A stretch of 64,000 nt of DNA from Odiellus spinosus. Taxonomy: Eukaryota; Arthropoda; Arachnida; Opiliones; Phalangiidae. A program made the position numbers and the translations under genes. Below the pieces are notes generated by a model, which was given only the letters and a program-made list of their open reading frames with translations, made no database searches and had not been told where the DNA came from. This document shows positions 45,595 through 56,554 of this stretch, piece after piece; the stretch's first letter is position 1; each line of letters opens with the position of its first letter. The DNA is taken from the NCBI GenBank assembly GCA_963920705.1, contig OY987233.1, forward strand, positions 4,268,001 through 4,332,000, in the 5' to 3' direction.

Positions 45595-45977
45595 TTAAAG
45601 GAGGAATTCAACCGAAAGTTATTTTTTATCGATTCCTTATCGTTTAAATAGGCCTAATCGACCAGTAATTAAACTAGAAATCAATTTAAACTTACCCGGA
45701 AAATAGGCTTAGCTGGATTCGTGAAGATTCTGAATTTCTTCGCATTGAAGGGTCAGCGACCAATCAAATGTTATTGGAAGTATCACGGAGATCGCGCCTT
45801 GACGACGGGACTTTGGTCATTGGTCGCTGACTTTTCAATGCGAAGAAATTAAAATCTCAGTGAATCTAGCTAAGCCTATTTTCGGATAAGTTTTAAATTG
45901 GTTTGTTATTTAACATTGGGCCAATTTAAACGATAAGTGATAGATTAAATATCACTGGTTGCATTCACCCTTTAGTT
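45595..45977. mobile_element. MITE family A, copy 6
   Basis: TTAAAGGAGGAATTCAACCG at the left, ATAGGCTTAGCTGGATTCGT and its inverse around the centre, and GGTTGCATTCACCCTTTAG at the right. Near full length; the right TTAA has decayed. Confidence 0.8.
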
Positions 45978-46817
45978 AAAAAAATTAAATCTAAACTTTA
46001 TAGTTCTTCAAATCTCGTTAATTTAGGGGTACACAATTTTGAATATAGGTCTTTAATTATTAGTATATATATATATTAGTAAATGACAAACTGGGTATCT
46101 AATCATTTGAGTTAAATGTTTGTTAATTAGTAATAACCTTTAACGAGACCTTTCTTTTTCTTGGTGTTTGGACCAGGTGAGTAACGAACATCTTCCAACT
46201 CTTCGGGTCGAACAATTTCGTGTTGACGAACTTTTTCTAAAGCTAGTGGGGGTAAATATACGAATATTAGATATTTATATATGGTATCAAAAAGAGGTAA
46301 TAAGAGAAGTAAGACACTGGCCCACTGCTCCGTTGAGCCAGGGTTTGTAAATACCATGTCTTCCTTCTCTAATATCTACTTCTGATGATACATTTTTATT
46401 ATTAATTACCATTCTTTCTCTGCAAGGAAGTCTCTGATACGGTAGCGTCGGCTGGTTGATCTGTATTCTGCGACGGTACATTTAGTTCTGTAACGTGTCC
46501 CGTTATGGAAAAAAAATATATAATTATTATTAGAATTTAACCAATGGCGTAAATTTAACGATTAAACGGAATTGAACGGTTAATGTTCAAATTTAGACTT
46601 TAGTCTGTTCTACACATAAATCATGCTTCAAGTTTACAACAAGTCATATTACGATTGGTATGTGGTTCTTAAAGTTTTGTCGTCAGAGCTTTCGCCCGAG
46701 GAGAGAGGAAAAAAAATCCAAAAACTCTAAAAGGTCGAGATTGCGGAATTCGAAATTGCCCTCTCTAGCGGTTGAGATTGGAACTAAGTAGGCGGTGCTA
46801 ATACCGCGCCGAACTAT
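45978..46817. other. Stretch downstream of the DIP-like exons
   Basis: No exon is proven. On the minus strand 46,127-46,357 is open and encodes a hydrophobic run (WASVLLLLLPLF, then YLIFVYLPPLAL) followed by a charged tail (EKVRQHEIVRPEELEDVRYS). It could be a C-terminal membrane or anchor exon of the DIP-like gene, but the phase at the available CAG acceptor does not fit the phase-1 donor at 47,280. On plus, CAG|GTGAGTAA at 46,178 is a strong donor-like match without a matching exon. Confidence 0.3.
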
Positions 46818-47008
46818 CTAGACGTATACAGGGTGAAAATGTATCGACGGAAAACGACTCTCCCCTCGCTCTCTCTCTCTATCGCGAAACGAAGGAGCGT
46901 GTCTCGCCCGGCCGTCGCAATTTCGAGTCTGATTTACTCTAGAAAGAATATACCGGGCCTGGTCTCCTTTCTGTACAAATTTCGGAATACTTCGGGTGAA
47001 ACCGTGGA
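46818..47008 (-). CDS. Possible 3' exon of the DIP/lachesin-like gene
   Basis: A good acceptor (GATTTTTTTCAG) precedes 47,008 on the minus strand, and the exon would enter in the same phase (two bases completing a codon) as the donor at 47,281/47,280 leaves. The frame then stays open for 62 codons (HGFTRSIPKFVQKGDQ to SIHFHPVYV) and stops. It is hydrophilic, R-rich, and contains a GA microsatellite read as RERERE. DIP tails after Ig3 vary widely and many end in a GPI signal, which is absent here. Phase agreement alone has a one-in-three chance. Confidence 0.3.
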
Positions 47009-47280
47009 CTGAAAAAAATCGACCTAGCTTCATCGTCACCCGCATGTATGTCGTCTTATAAACTTGAAGGATGATTTACTTGTGTCAGTTCTTATATGAA
47101 AAGAAATAGCTGGCTACCAAATTATAAACAACTCCAATTAGAGATGCTCCCCCTATCAACGAACTGAGATACTAAACTTTAGGAGCTCGTTACCAGCCTC
47201 GGTTCATGGACTGAAGTTGTCCATTGAAAATGATTGAATACGACACACGAGTTACTTAAAAATATACACTTATGACTCAC

Positions 47281-47568
47281 TGTATAATTCGACGGTTCCA
47301 GCCGTTTCGCTGAGTACATTTCGGGCGATACATTTGTATTGGCCGTAATCGGAGCCCTGAAGTTGGGCGATTTTGAGTTTCATATGAACTTTATAAAGAT
47401 TTCTCCACTCGTTAATCTCGTAGCGTGGATGATTGGACGAGATGATGTTGTCTCGATAGGACCAATGGTTCAAGGAAGGAGGGTGCGCTTCAGTGTGACA
47501 CTCCAACGTCACGTTTGATTTAGGAGGAGCTCCGACCACTTGGTTTGGAATCCATATCATCGGAGGAA
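47281..47568 (-). CDS. DIP/lachesin-like gene, exon for Ig domain 3
   Basis: Host gene on the minus strand. TTTTCAG|TTCCTCCG opens the exon and TATACA|GTGAGT closes it, both strong splice sites; 288 bp, phase 1 to phase 1. The product reads FPPMIWIPNQVVGAP, an almost exact match to the Ig2-Ig3 linker of arthropod DIP/lachesin proteins. Then come VTLECHTEAHP (first Ig Cys), NHW (core Trp about 12 residues later), MKLKIAQL, DYGQYKCIARN (the D-x-G-x-Y-x-C signature) and ETAGTVELY. This is a complete Ig fold. DIPs are cell-surface proteins that bind Dpr proteins and specify neuronal contacts. The family is clear; the exact orthologue is not. Exons before 48,527 and the certain 3' end were not found. 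Confidence 0.9.
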
Positions 47569-48398
47569 CTGAAAAGATTTAAAACTTAATTAGAATAAAT
47601 TTAAATAAATTAAAAATCATAACCTTCTAGATGATTTAGAGCCTCTAATTAAGTTCGTGGACGGATTACCCTACGACCCGAGTCGAAATTAATCCAATTA
47701 CTGATCTTTGATTTGAAACTTTTTTTAACAAATTAAATATTTATTTCAAAGATCTACTTTGATTTGATCCTCACCGAGTTTAAGCGTGTTATTTTTTTAA
47801 ACTTAAGTTGTCTATTTATGGATTTTACTTTTACGTTTCTTAAAAATAAGAATTATACGCGTATTAAAACAATAGGTGAAATTTATTTTTCTGAACCTGA
47901 AAGATTCAGATTTTGGCATTCAATTAAAATGAGACCTTCAGACTAATCAAATTTGGCTTCACGCACTAAATTGCGCGCGTGAAGATATTCAAGATTGAGA
48001 ATTGGCGTGATTCAAAGAGCATGCCGCAGCACGTGTCGCGGGGATTTTATTAAACCAAATAGATTCTCCTTTATATTGAATTCAGAGAGACTTCGTAAAT
48101 ATTTTTTTAACTAATAGTGCCTATTAATTAATCCAAGCATTCACAACTCGCGGCGCTGCTTGCTAGCATAGCCAGGTCGAAACAAAATCCATATATCGAC
48201 CAACTGGTTTTTGGAGCCATCTTGGATTTTGTGATATTTGAAACTATGTATTTAATAATATTGGATCATTGAATAATAATTTACAATCATGTATGTTTAA
48301 TTGTGTATATCTATTTAAATTAAAATGTTGTGTTTTTTGCTATAATCGTCTAGCGGCCGATGAAAAGTGGAAAAAATCGATTGTTCCTAAATACTGAC
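47569..48398 (-). other. Intron between the Ig2 and Ig3 exons
   Basis: 830 bp with GT (48,398-48,397) and AG (47,570-47,569) ends. AT-rich, no element recognised. It splits a codon after the first base, restoring TTT (F) in the LNVN-F-PP linker. Confidence 0.8.
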
Positions 48399-48527
48399 AG
48401 TTCACATTGAGACGAATCCGACGACTAGTCGCTGGTGGAACGCCGTTGGTCGCTTTGCACAGGTAAACTCCCATGTGTAGCCTGGACACGCCGTTAAGAT
48501 TGAGCTCTTCTCCTTCGTAGGTTGTAG
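48399..48527 (-). CDS. DIP/lachesin-like gene, exon for the end of Ig domain 2
   Basis: 129 bp on the minus strand between TATTTTGCAG and AACT|GTCAGT. It encodes TTYEGEELNLNGVSRLHMG followed by VYLCKATNGVPPATSRRI and RLNVN. GEELNL-x-x-VSRLHMG-x-Y-LC-x-A-NGVPP is the hallmark of the second Ig domain in DIP and lachesin proteins, and the Cys here is the second of that domain. Phase 1 in and phase 1 out. It joins 47,568 to give LNVNFPPMIWIPNQ, continuous with the family. The donor GTCAGT is slightly weak. The preceding exon, with the first half of Ig2, must lie further right but was not recognised. Confidence 0.88.
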
Positions 48528-49925
48528 CTGCAAAATAAAGTATTGTTATAAATAATTCGAAGAAAACAACTAAAATATTGAATTCATAAAAATTTTAATA
48601 TTAAGGAACCAAATCCATTTAACAGAAGAGACATCTCTCGTGGGAATCTTCGAGACGAATGTATTTCTCGTAGGGGGGAACTTCGAGACAATCGAAATCT
48701 TTGCGGGAGGAGGGAATCTTCGAGACGAATGTATTTCTCGGAGGGGGAACTTCGAGACAAACGCATCTCTCGGAGGAGGGGGGAACTTCGAGACAAACGT
48801 ATCTCTCGGAGGAGGGGGGAACTTCGAGACAAACGTATCTCTCGGAGGAGGGGGAGCTTCGAGACAAACGTATCTCTCGGAGGAGGGGGAGCTTCGAGAC
48901 AAACGTATCTCTCGGAGGAGGGGGAGCTTCGAGACAAACGTATCTCTCGGAGGGGGGCTTCGAGACAAACGTATCTCTCGGAGAAGGTGGAACTTCGAGA
49001 CAAAAGTATATTGGCGGGCGGGGGGGGGGGGAACTTCGAGACAAACGTATCTCTGCGGGCGGGTGGGAACTTTGAGACAAACGTATCTCTCCTCAAATTC
49101 AAGACAAATATCTTAATAGACAAGTAAACCTTTTTAATCTGGTTCATCAAGGGTACGTCGGTTTACGGTTATTTCCTAAAATAACTCACAGTTGTTGAAA
49201 TCAAAGATAAATTATCAAATCAATCGATTGTAACCTCCAGCCTTCCCCCATTTTCAATAATTAACTAACTTTAAACAATTATAATCTACCAAACAGGTAA
49301 ACAAATAATAATAAGACAAACATTTGATAATTTAAGTATTTGATAACAGTACCCGACCTCTCAAACTAGATGGAGATAGGGAGTCATATTGGATACAAAT
49401 TCAAAATCAATCGAGACACGTGCATGCGAGATCGCGAAAAATCCGCGAAAATTTGAAAACAAAGGCTTAGAAAGAGTAGATTACTTCCAGATTTATGGGT
49501 GCACCGAATAGTCTAATGGTTCCCTAAAGATTAATAATGATAAATTTTAATAAAATGATATAAGATGGTTGGCAAAAATGAAACACAATGTACGATTTTT
49601 CGCCCGGGTCTTAGTTCGGTCTTAAATATATACCCGTTAAAATTAAACAAGGTCTTGAGACGTGTTACTCGAAATTCCAGACGTACTCCGCGAGAGGGCT
49701 ATTAATTAGGAATAAAGCTGGATACAGAAAGACGAGGGGAAATAGCCTGAATAATTTGGCCAAGGGAGAAAACAGAGAGAATAAAGAAAACGGAAGAAAG
49801 GAACAATCAAGATTTAATGTTCATTATCTTCGCGTCAACGACTAAGAATACCTCACGGGGGTTTAAAAGAGAGGGAGAGAAACGCTACACGTAGTTAAGC
49901 CTTGTTCACACTACAAGAAAATATT
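48528..49925 (-). other. Upstream intron of the DIP-like gene
   Basis: Begins (reading minus) somewhere right of the window part seen and ends at the AG before 48,527. It contains the 35-36-bp GA-rich array at 48,640-49,095. Frames on both strands through the array are repeat-driven. No further Ig exon recognised. Confidence 0.6.
48640..49095. repeat. 35-36-bp GA-rich minisatellite in an intron
   Basis: The unit is AACTTCGAGACAAACGTATC plus TCTCGGAGGAGGGGGG, about 12 copies; units at 48,784 and 48,820 are 36 bp apart and the next 35. Plus-strand G runs reach 12 in a row near 49,020. It contains the half-palindromes CTTCGAGAC and ATCTCTCGGAG. It lies about 110 bp from the Ig2 exon. Confidence 0.9.
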
Positions 49926-49928
49926 ACA

Positions 49929-50301
49929 CCAAAAGTCTATCACTTTATTCCATAAAAGTAAACAACGCAAGGGTCCAGTTTTACGCCATAGCTCATCACT
50001 TAAAATTAACCAAAAAAGTAATCACCCCTGTCTGCATCGAGTGATTTGGACTCTTCCTCGATATTTTGAGTCGGGAGAGAGGGACGGAATTTAGGCAGAC
50101 CGCGCTTGGCTATATTGTCTTCCCTCCGAACTCCGTTATTTCTCCGCAGAGTGGCGCTTCCTCCGTTCACTATTTACACCGACTACGGCTCCTAGAGTGT
50201 CTCGAATCAGAATCTGCCGGTATATTTACAGGGCAATTTGCTGATAGTGTTAAGCTACGGGGCGTTGTTTACTTTTATGGAATAATGTGAGTTTTTTGAT
50301 A
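49929..50301 (-). mobile_element. MITE family E, copy 6
   Basis: CCAAAAGTCTATCACTTTAT at the left and TTTACTTTTATGGAATAATG at the right; the interior is in the reversed orientation. The left terminal repeat has lost about 35 bp (CAACGCAAGGGTCC instead of the usual run), so the two terminal repeats no longer match fully. Confidence 0.85.
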
Positions 50302-51416
50302 GAACTAAAAGTCTTAAAATACTGTCTAACTAATTTAACTAACCTTAATTCCCAATTTCAACTGGGCTAATTTTGAGCGTTTTGCCAATTCTTATTAAAT
50401 TGCGTAATTCGACTTTTTCGACGTCGATGGTTCTATTTCAATTATTTTAATTTTGCAGAGCGATTTTTTTTTCCCCTAACCACTCACGGACCATCTTAAT
50501 CATTTCCTCTGACATTTTAGCGACGGAAACAATTAAGGTGCATGCACACTTTGATTTGAAGTTGAATCAATATTCAAAAATAATGTTAAATAATTACGAG
50601 CTCAATTATATAATTAAATATGCGAATAGTAAATAATTCTTTAGGTACGTCTATATCTGTGTCTGTCTGCTAAAACATTCACGCAATTAAAGTTGACTTT
50701 CATTAAAAACTTGTTTTTATTTCAAAGGTAAATTAGATTTGATATGACATAAATTTGTTCATGAAGCGCTGTTATAAGAATTTTTACCCCCAGGGCTCAA
50801 GAGATGATTCATAGAGCTTCTAGCGAATTTTACGAGAAAATCATACCAAAACGTCTTTCTTAAAACATATTCGTAGTATGAACGGGCCTTTAAAGAGAGA
50901 CGCCTGCTGAAATCCAAGCAAGCTATCTGTAAATAGGAGTGGGCCTCGTGGCCGTTTTCGTTTTGCCTTGTTGTGTTTTTTTTCTCCTCCTTTAATTAAG
51001 GTGATTAATCTGCAAATCACTATATCGGAGCGTTCGTTGGTAGTCGAGCCGAGATACAAACTAAAGCCCGGAAAGAAAGGCCCAAAATCTCCAGGGAGTC
51101 CCAGCCATTAACTCAGCCAACGACTTCCAACGAGTCTAAATGGGATGGGGCAACGTATTAAGGCATTTCGCTTACAGGGCGTGAGGCCCAATCTCGCCTA
51201 AAGTTGGAAATATTCACTCCACAGGGTCTAAAGTCTCCGCCTTGCGTGTTTGCGTATTAAGTGTATTAAATACAAACCGTAGGGAAGCCTGGCTTGTAAA
51301 TTTTTAAACGGTATTAATGACTTCCTTAAGACGACATTATACCAAGTAACCCAACTTTATATCTCTTTTCTTGACTAAATAACTCTCACCAATTGCGTTA
51401 GACATTGTATTGAAAA
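50302..51416. other. Gene-less stretch, 1.1 kb
   Basis: No exon or element recognised. An open frame at 50,841-51,059 (minus) lacks domain and splice context. Confidence 0.35.
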
Positions 51417-52153
51417 TACAAGTGATTTTTTTATCGATTCCTTATCGTTTAAACGGGCCTAATCCAACAGGAATTTTGTTAGAAATATATCAGGGTTGCC
51501 ACATGTCAGGGAATTTGAAATTGAAGCCAAAAAGTCAGGGAATTTGAAAATTAACCAAAAAAAAGTCAGGGAAAAGTCAGGGAATTTGAAAATGAACCAA
51601 AAAAAGTCAGGGAAAAGTCGGGGAATTTAAAGATCTTTCAAGAACCAGGAAATTCCAATATTATCTGCAGATTTGAAGCTGACCGTGTCTTTAGAACAAA
51701 GATACGCGTGCAAAAGGTTTGGCGAACGCCATTATGTAAGAAATAATAGGTCAGGTGAAATCTTTGAAAAGGTCAGGGAAAAACCTGGAAAATGCAGGGA
51801 ATTTGAATCTGAAAAAACTGTGGCCACCCTGATATATATTTAAAACTTAGGGGGAAAATAGGCTTAGCTGGATTAATGGAGATCACTTGAACTCCTCATA
51901 TAAGGACTAGCGACCAATGACATTGATTGTAGGCTCTTTTATTGGCAATGCAAGATCTCCATGATCAATGTCATTGGTACGGGGAGTTCAGGATATCTCC
52001 ATGAATCCAGCTAAGTCTATTTTCCGGGTAAGTTTTAAATTGCTTTCTAGTTTAATATTGGTTTGAATTTTTTTTAAATAGTGGATTAGGCCTATTTAAA
52101 CGATAAGGAATCGAAAATAAATCACTTGTTGTTAGGTTGCATTCTCCCTTTAA
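51417..52153. mobile_element. MITE family A, copy 7, split by hAT-like element C
   Basis: Left part from AATACAAGTGATTTTTTTAT, right part ending GGTTGCATTCTCCCTTTAA (TTAA at 52,150-52,153). The leftmost tip has decayed. The insertion at 51,491-51,831 lies in AGAAATAAATTTAAAAC of the left arm; other copies show the empty site. Confidence 0.85.
51491..51831. mobile_element. hAT-like element C nested in family A
   Basis: 341 bp starting CAGGGTTGCCACA and ending with the inverse of CAGGGTGGCCACA (one mismatch in 13). AAATATAT precedes it and ATATATAT follows, an 8-bp target duplication with one difference; the empty site in other copies is AAATAAAT. The CAGGG start and 8-bp duplication fit hAT transposons. 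The interior is a run of AAAGTCAGGGAATTTGAAA repeats. No coding. Confidence 0.8.
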
Positions 52154-52470
52154 CAAATTTTAAAAAAGAAAAAATCTTGGATAGTTTTCCTTTAAAATTC
52201 AAAAGTAAGTCTCCTAGAGCGGTTGTTGCAATGCCACGATTTTACACTAGCCTAAATCTTCGTATTATCACAATACGCAAAACTTTTATAATGAGGTTAA
52301 AAAAGTTTGAACCACTATACGTTTGGTAGGAAAGAATTGTAAAGATTTCCGATCAGCAGTGTTGGACTAGATGTCACTAGACACACGATGGATATACATA
52401 GTTTCACTTAAGTGGGATATTGCCGCTCCCTCCATATCCACATAACATAAAGGTGTTGCTATTATAGTAC
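52154..52470. other. Gene-less stretch
   Basis: An open frame at 52,126-52,329 starts inside the MITE end; no domain. Nothing else. Confidence 0.35.
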
Positions 52471-52857
52471 CAAAAGTATGTCACTTTATTCCATAAAACT
52501 AAACAACGCCCCGTAGCTTAATACTATCAGCAAAGGTCCGGGTAAATGTACCGGCAGATTCTGATTCGAGACACTCTAGCGGCCGCAGTCGCCGTGTAAA
52601 TAGTGAACGGAAGAAGCGACACTCTGCGGAGAAATTCCGGAGTTGGGAGGGAAGACAATATAGTCAAGCGCGGCCCGCCTAAATTCCGTCCCTCTCTCCC
52701 GACTCAAAATATCGAAGAAGAATCCAAATCACTCGAGCTAGACAGGGGTGATGACTGTTTTTGTCTATTTTAAATGATGGGCTATGATGTAAAACTGAAC
52801 CTTTGCTGATAGTATTAAGCGTTGTTTACTTTTATGGAATAAAGGGATAGACTTTTG
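52471..52857 (+). mobile_element. MITE family E, copy 7
   Basis: CAAAAGTATGTCACTTTATT at the left, GGAATAAAGGGATAGACTTT plus TG at the right. TAGTAC flanks both ends, allowing for one ambiguous base. The full interior includes GCGGCCGCAGTCGCCGTG. The right terminal repeat lacks the CTACGGG part. Confidence 0.88.
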
Positions 52858-53139
52858 GTAGTACCTTTGTGAGTCAAGCACGAAGCAGAAAGAAAGTTTG
52901 CAGCTTTAAACAAGATTGACCCGAACAGAACTCGACTCACAGAGGGTTTGACAACAAATGCTTCAATCAAAGTTGAGAAAGATGGGGACAAAATCTCTCT
53001 AGCCTCTTTAGTAAAAAATATTTGAAAGACGAGCTGCCTTGGTTGATTGTTTTGAGGAAAGGGTGATTCTGATACTAAAAATAAGACTGTTCGCGAAGGA
53101 AGATATATACAAAATATCCAAAAACCTTTGGCATAGAAT

Positions 53140-53466
53140 TTAAAGGGAGATTGCAACCTATCGATTCATTAAAGTTCAAATAGACCTAATCCAACAGTAA
53201 AAAATTATTAAACTAGAAATAAATTTAAAACTCACCATCAAATTAGGCTTAGCTGGTGGATTCATTAAGATCCTGAACTACTCATATAAGGACTAAGGAT
53301 TACATGATCTCCATGAATCCAGCTAAGCCTATTTTGATGTTAAGTTTTAAATTTATTTCTAGTTTAACATTTGTTTTTAAATATTTTTACTGGTGGATTA
53401 TGCCTATTTAAACTGTTAAATAATCGAAAAAACAACAGTTGTTGTTAGGTTGTATTCTCCCTTTAA
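53140..53466. mobile_element. MITE family A, copy 8 (short form)
   Basis: TTAAAGGGAGATTGCAACCT to TTGTATTCTCCCTTTAA with TTAA at both ends. At 327 bp it is shorter than copy 1, because the central arms around TGAACTACTCATATAAGGAC are cut back. Confidence 0.85.
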
Positions 53467-55254
53467 AGGAGAACTTCCGATTAACTGAAAGCCTGATCTT
53501 TGTACACCTTTTGTTCAATAAAATCCCAGAGACACGTGCACTGGCACACCCTAGCCGCGTTCACACTAGAAACTTTGAAACCTTTTTTAACCGTTTTGGA
53601 AAGGTCAGATTGTAAAATTTTGGGGTCAACTGTAAAGATTATTTGTAGTTATTAGCTAAAAAAGTCAATTTCAATATTCAAAACGATTCAAAAACCATTT
53701 CGAAGTCTCTAGTGCGAATGTAGCTTTCGTTGAATCGGGTTAAATCGCATTTTTAATTGTTTTTCACGAGCTCAATCGTGTCCGAGGAGTATGACACTCT
53801 CGAATTCGCTGTACACCTGAATTCACTGAGCTCAGCTTTGACAGTGCATTGAGTACGAACTTTTATGAACTTTAATGAGTTCAGATTTGATAGAGCAAGG
53901 AGTTAAAAAATTTGTACACCTGATTAAAAATCACTTCATTTCATTTTCATCCTCCCTTTAAACCCAAAATAAATTGGTGGATAGCGACTTTACATGAGAA
54001 AGTAACTTCTTGGAAAGTTTTGACGAAGTCAGGACCAGAATCATTTTACAAATTTGAAAAAAAGATTCAACATATTTTCATCCTCGTTATTTCAAATTGA
54101 ACAAAACTTTTGAAACCTTAAACAATTTTTATATAAAAGGTTATTTGTATAAAAATATTGTTTTGAGAAGTTTATTTTTAGGAATTTATCTATCTGTGGC
54201 TGTCACTATTTGTTTCTTCGATTGCATATGGATTATATTTTTTGTTTTTTATCATATTATTAAAACGACATTAAAATTTTATACCCCTGGATTGATACTA
54301 GAGCTACACATATCCATTTCTTATTCGAGTTAACGTATACCCGAATGTAACGGCAAACTTTTTATTCGTACTCCTTGCTATAGGAAATTGATACGTTATA
54401 CGAGTTATTCATTCGCCGATAAGAAACATTTGAAACTCGAGTTTCTTCGCGGATTTTAACCCAAATTGAGATCTCGAATCTAGAATGTAGTGATTTAGTC
54501 GCTGTTCCTTTCAATTTAGATTAAAATATAATTATTATATTTCATTCTACACGGATTTCGAGAAACATCATATTTTTATCTTCGCATTATCCTTTTGAAT
54601 AAACGCGTAATTTGATTATTAATCGAGCTTAAAATTTTATCTCCGTTTGATACGCGTCGGTTTACATAATTTGTGGTTTTATGTGAATTTATCCGAGAAT
54701 AAAATATGAAAAAAGTCTAGTTATTAATGAATATCCCAAGTTATTCATTATCCGATTTCGAGCTCTAGTAATTGATAAGAAATTTGAAAATGAAAATGTC
54801 ATAAATATATTGGTTATTTTTCCACGTAATTTCTGGAACTTAATTTACGATAATTAATAATCAAAACTTGCATAATAATAATAATAATAAGAATAATAAT
54901 AACCATGTATTTATGTCAAATAAGACATATAGACAGTGTATTATAGTAAACTTATATTTTAATAGTGATATTTAATACTCTAGAGATTTGATAGTAATAT
55001 CTTAACCAGAAGAAATGTATTTCCATTAACCTTCAGCATCGTATATTTCAAACTGAATAAATTATTTATAAAATAACCAATCGATATTATAGGATTACTT
55101 TGGAAAGATATAAGCCACGCTAAAACACTTTTGAATATATTAAAATTGAAAAAGTAATTCTAAATTTACTAGAAATATTCCCCATCTTAATTAAAAATTA
55201 AAATTACTTTTAAATTATAAATTTAAATACGAGAATTTTCAAACAATTTTTAGA
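53467..55254. other. Gene-less stretch, 1.8 kb
   Basis: AT-rich. An open frame at 54,097-54,333 is F/I/Y-rich without a domain. A short ATAATAATA run lies at 54,874-54,902. No RNA gene seen. Confidence 0.35.
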
Positions 55255-55634
55255 CGGCTTTTTGGTGATTAAATTAATTTCTAAAGTTTGTTAAAATTTG
55301 AAAAAAAAAAAAAAAAGGAAATATAAATTCGGACCAATCATTATTTCCGCCTTCAGCAGCGCTTGTAATGTCCTAATATTAAAAGAATATGCCGATTTTT
55401 GATGCCCAAGATCTTGGACATCAAACGACGGTCTACTCTTTTAATGTTAGGACATTACAAGCGCTGTTGAAAGTTGCAATAATATGATTGGTCCACTTTT
55501 ATAGAAATTTTACCAAACTTTAGAAATTAATTTAAACACCAAAAACGTGTCTAAAAATTGTGAAATACGTTTTTTGGCACGGTGATCCGAAAATAGAAAT
55601 AAAATCAAAAGCTGTTCCATTTTTAGCTCCAAGT
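55255..55634. mobile_element. MITE family F, copy 4 (best copy)
   Basis: Palindrome centred near 55,410 (CAGCAGCGCTTGTAATGTCC and the inverse GGACATTACAAGCGCTGTTG). The right arm runs through ACACCAAAAACGTGTCTAAA to CAAGTTTCCCTTTAA. The right end TTTAA again fits a TTAA target. Confidence 0.8.
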
Positions 55635-56017
55635 TTCCCTTTAAGAAAATATTTGGTTTTGGTTTCTGTACATTACAGAGTTTGGATATTTATTTGATGG
55701 GATATATGCAGATCAAATTACTGGAGAGATAATTGAATTTAACGACAGTGTGTTATTATGTAGTTCATTTAAGATGATATGATCTAGTATTTATTTCATA
55801 AAAGAATCACGTTCAACTTTACAACTCAATTTTATTTCTATATCCCCTACATTACTCATTAGGGTCAAGTTTTAGGGTCTTAATTTGTACCGCCAATCAT
55901 CAAAACTCATTCATTATGTATATTAAATCAAATTTAATACACTGTGGCTAATGGCGTGCTTTTCGTGATCCGTTTACGATTCTAGAATTAGCTAAATTTA
56001 AACCTCTTCTATTTATG
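55635..56017. other. Gene-less stretch
   Basis: Nothing supported. Confidence 0.35.
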
Positions 56018-56343
56018 CAGAAGCCGATGAAACCCTCCTTAGAATTCTATTACTCCCGGGTCTTGTCTACCCCTCTTTGTATGGGTTAGTTTCAAAAAGA
56101 GCGATTCGTACGCCTCCTAACGGTAGATATTTTTGGAGCGGGAGTTCGTCGAGCAGCCTTGGAGTTCGTCAAAAAACGTCGTCGTTTGTGGAGAGAGAGA
56201 ATTTTCAATTTTCCGTTAAGAGAGGGGGTATGAAGTAGGACCCCTCCGATCTCGTAAAAATTGTGAATTTTACCCATACAGAGAGGAGCGCTATATGGAA
56301 CATTAGAGTAGTAGACTTCAAAGGAGGGTTTCATCGGCTTCTG
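56018..56343. mobile_element. Inverted-repeat element D, 326 bp
   Basis: Starts CAGAAGCCGATGAAACCCTC and ends with the exact inverse; the arms continue with CCCCTCTTTGTATGGGT against ACCCATACAGAGAGGAGCG. ATTTATG (56,011-56,017 and 56,344-56,350) flanks it, a 7-bp match that could be a 7- or 8-bp target duplication (hAT-like). Single copy in the window. A frame inside it (56,092-56,334 minus) is not a gene. Confidence 0.8.
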
Positions 56344-56403
56344 ATTTATGGGATCAGATACGGACCTTCATTTGTGTTAAAGTGAGGCTCTTATTATTGT
56401 TTT

Positions 56404-56554
56404 CAGTATCTCCATGCATGAATCCAGCTAAGCCTATTAAATTTATTTCTAATTTAATATTTGTCTGTAAATTAATTTACCGTTATATTAGGCCTATTTA
56501 AACGATAAGGAATCGATAAAAAATCTTTTGTTGTTAGGTTACATTCTCCCTTTA
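56404..56554. mobile_element. MITE family A, copy 9 (right arm only)
   Basis: CAGTATCTCCATGCATGAAT to CATTCTCCCTTTAA, ending in TTAA at 56,551-56,554. The left arm is absent. Confidence 0.8.

Noticed and set aside
46127-46357. Hydrophobic frame as GPI-anchor exon of the DIP-like gene
   Set aside because: Plausible composition, but the acceptor phase does not match the phase-1 donor of the Ig3 exon and no domain supports it.
48570-49150. Several 120-190-codon frames on both strands
   Set aside because: They follow the 35-36-bp intronic minisatellite in all three frames.
50442-50515. Short MSEEMIKMVREWLGE frame on minus
   Set aside because: About two dozen codons, no context; likely chance.
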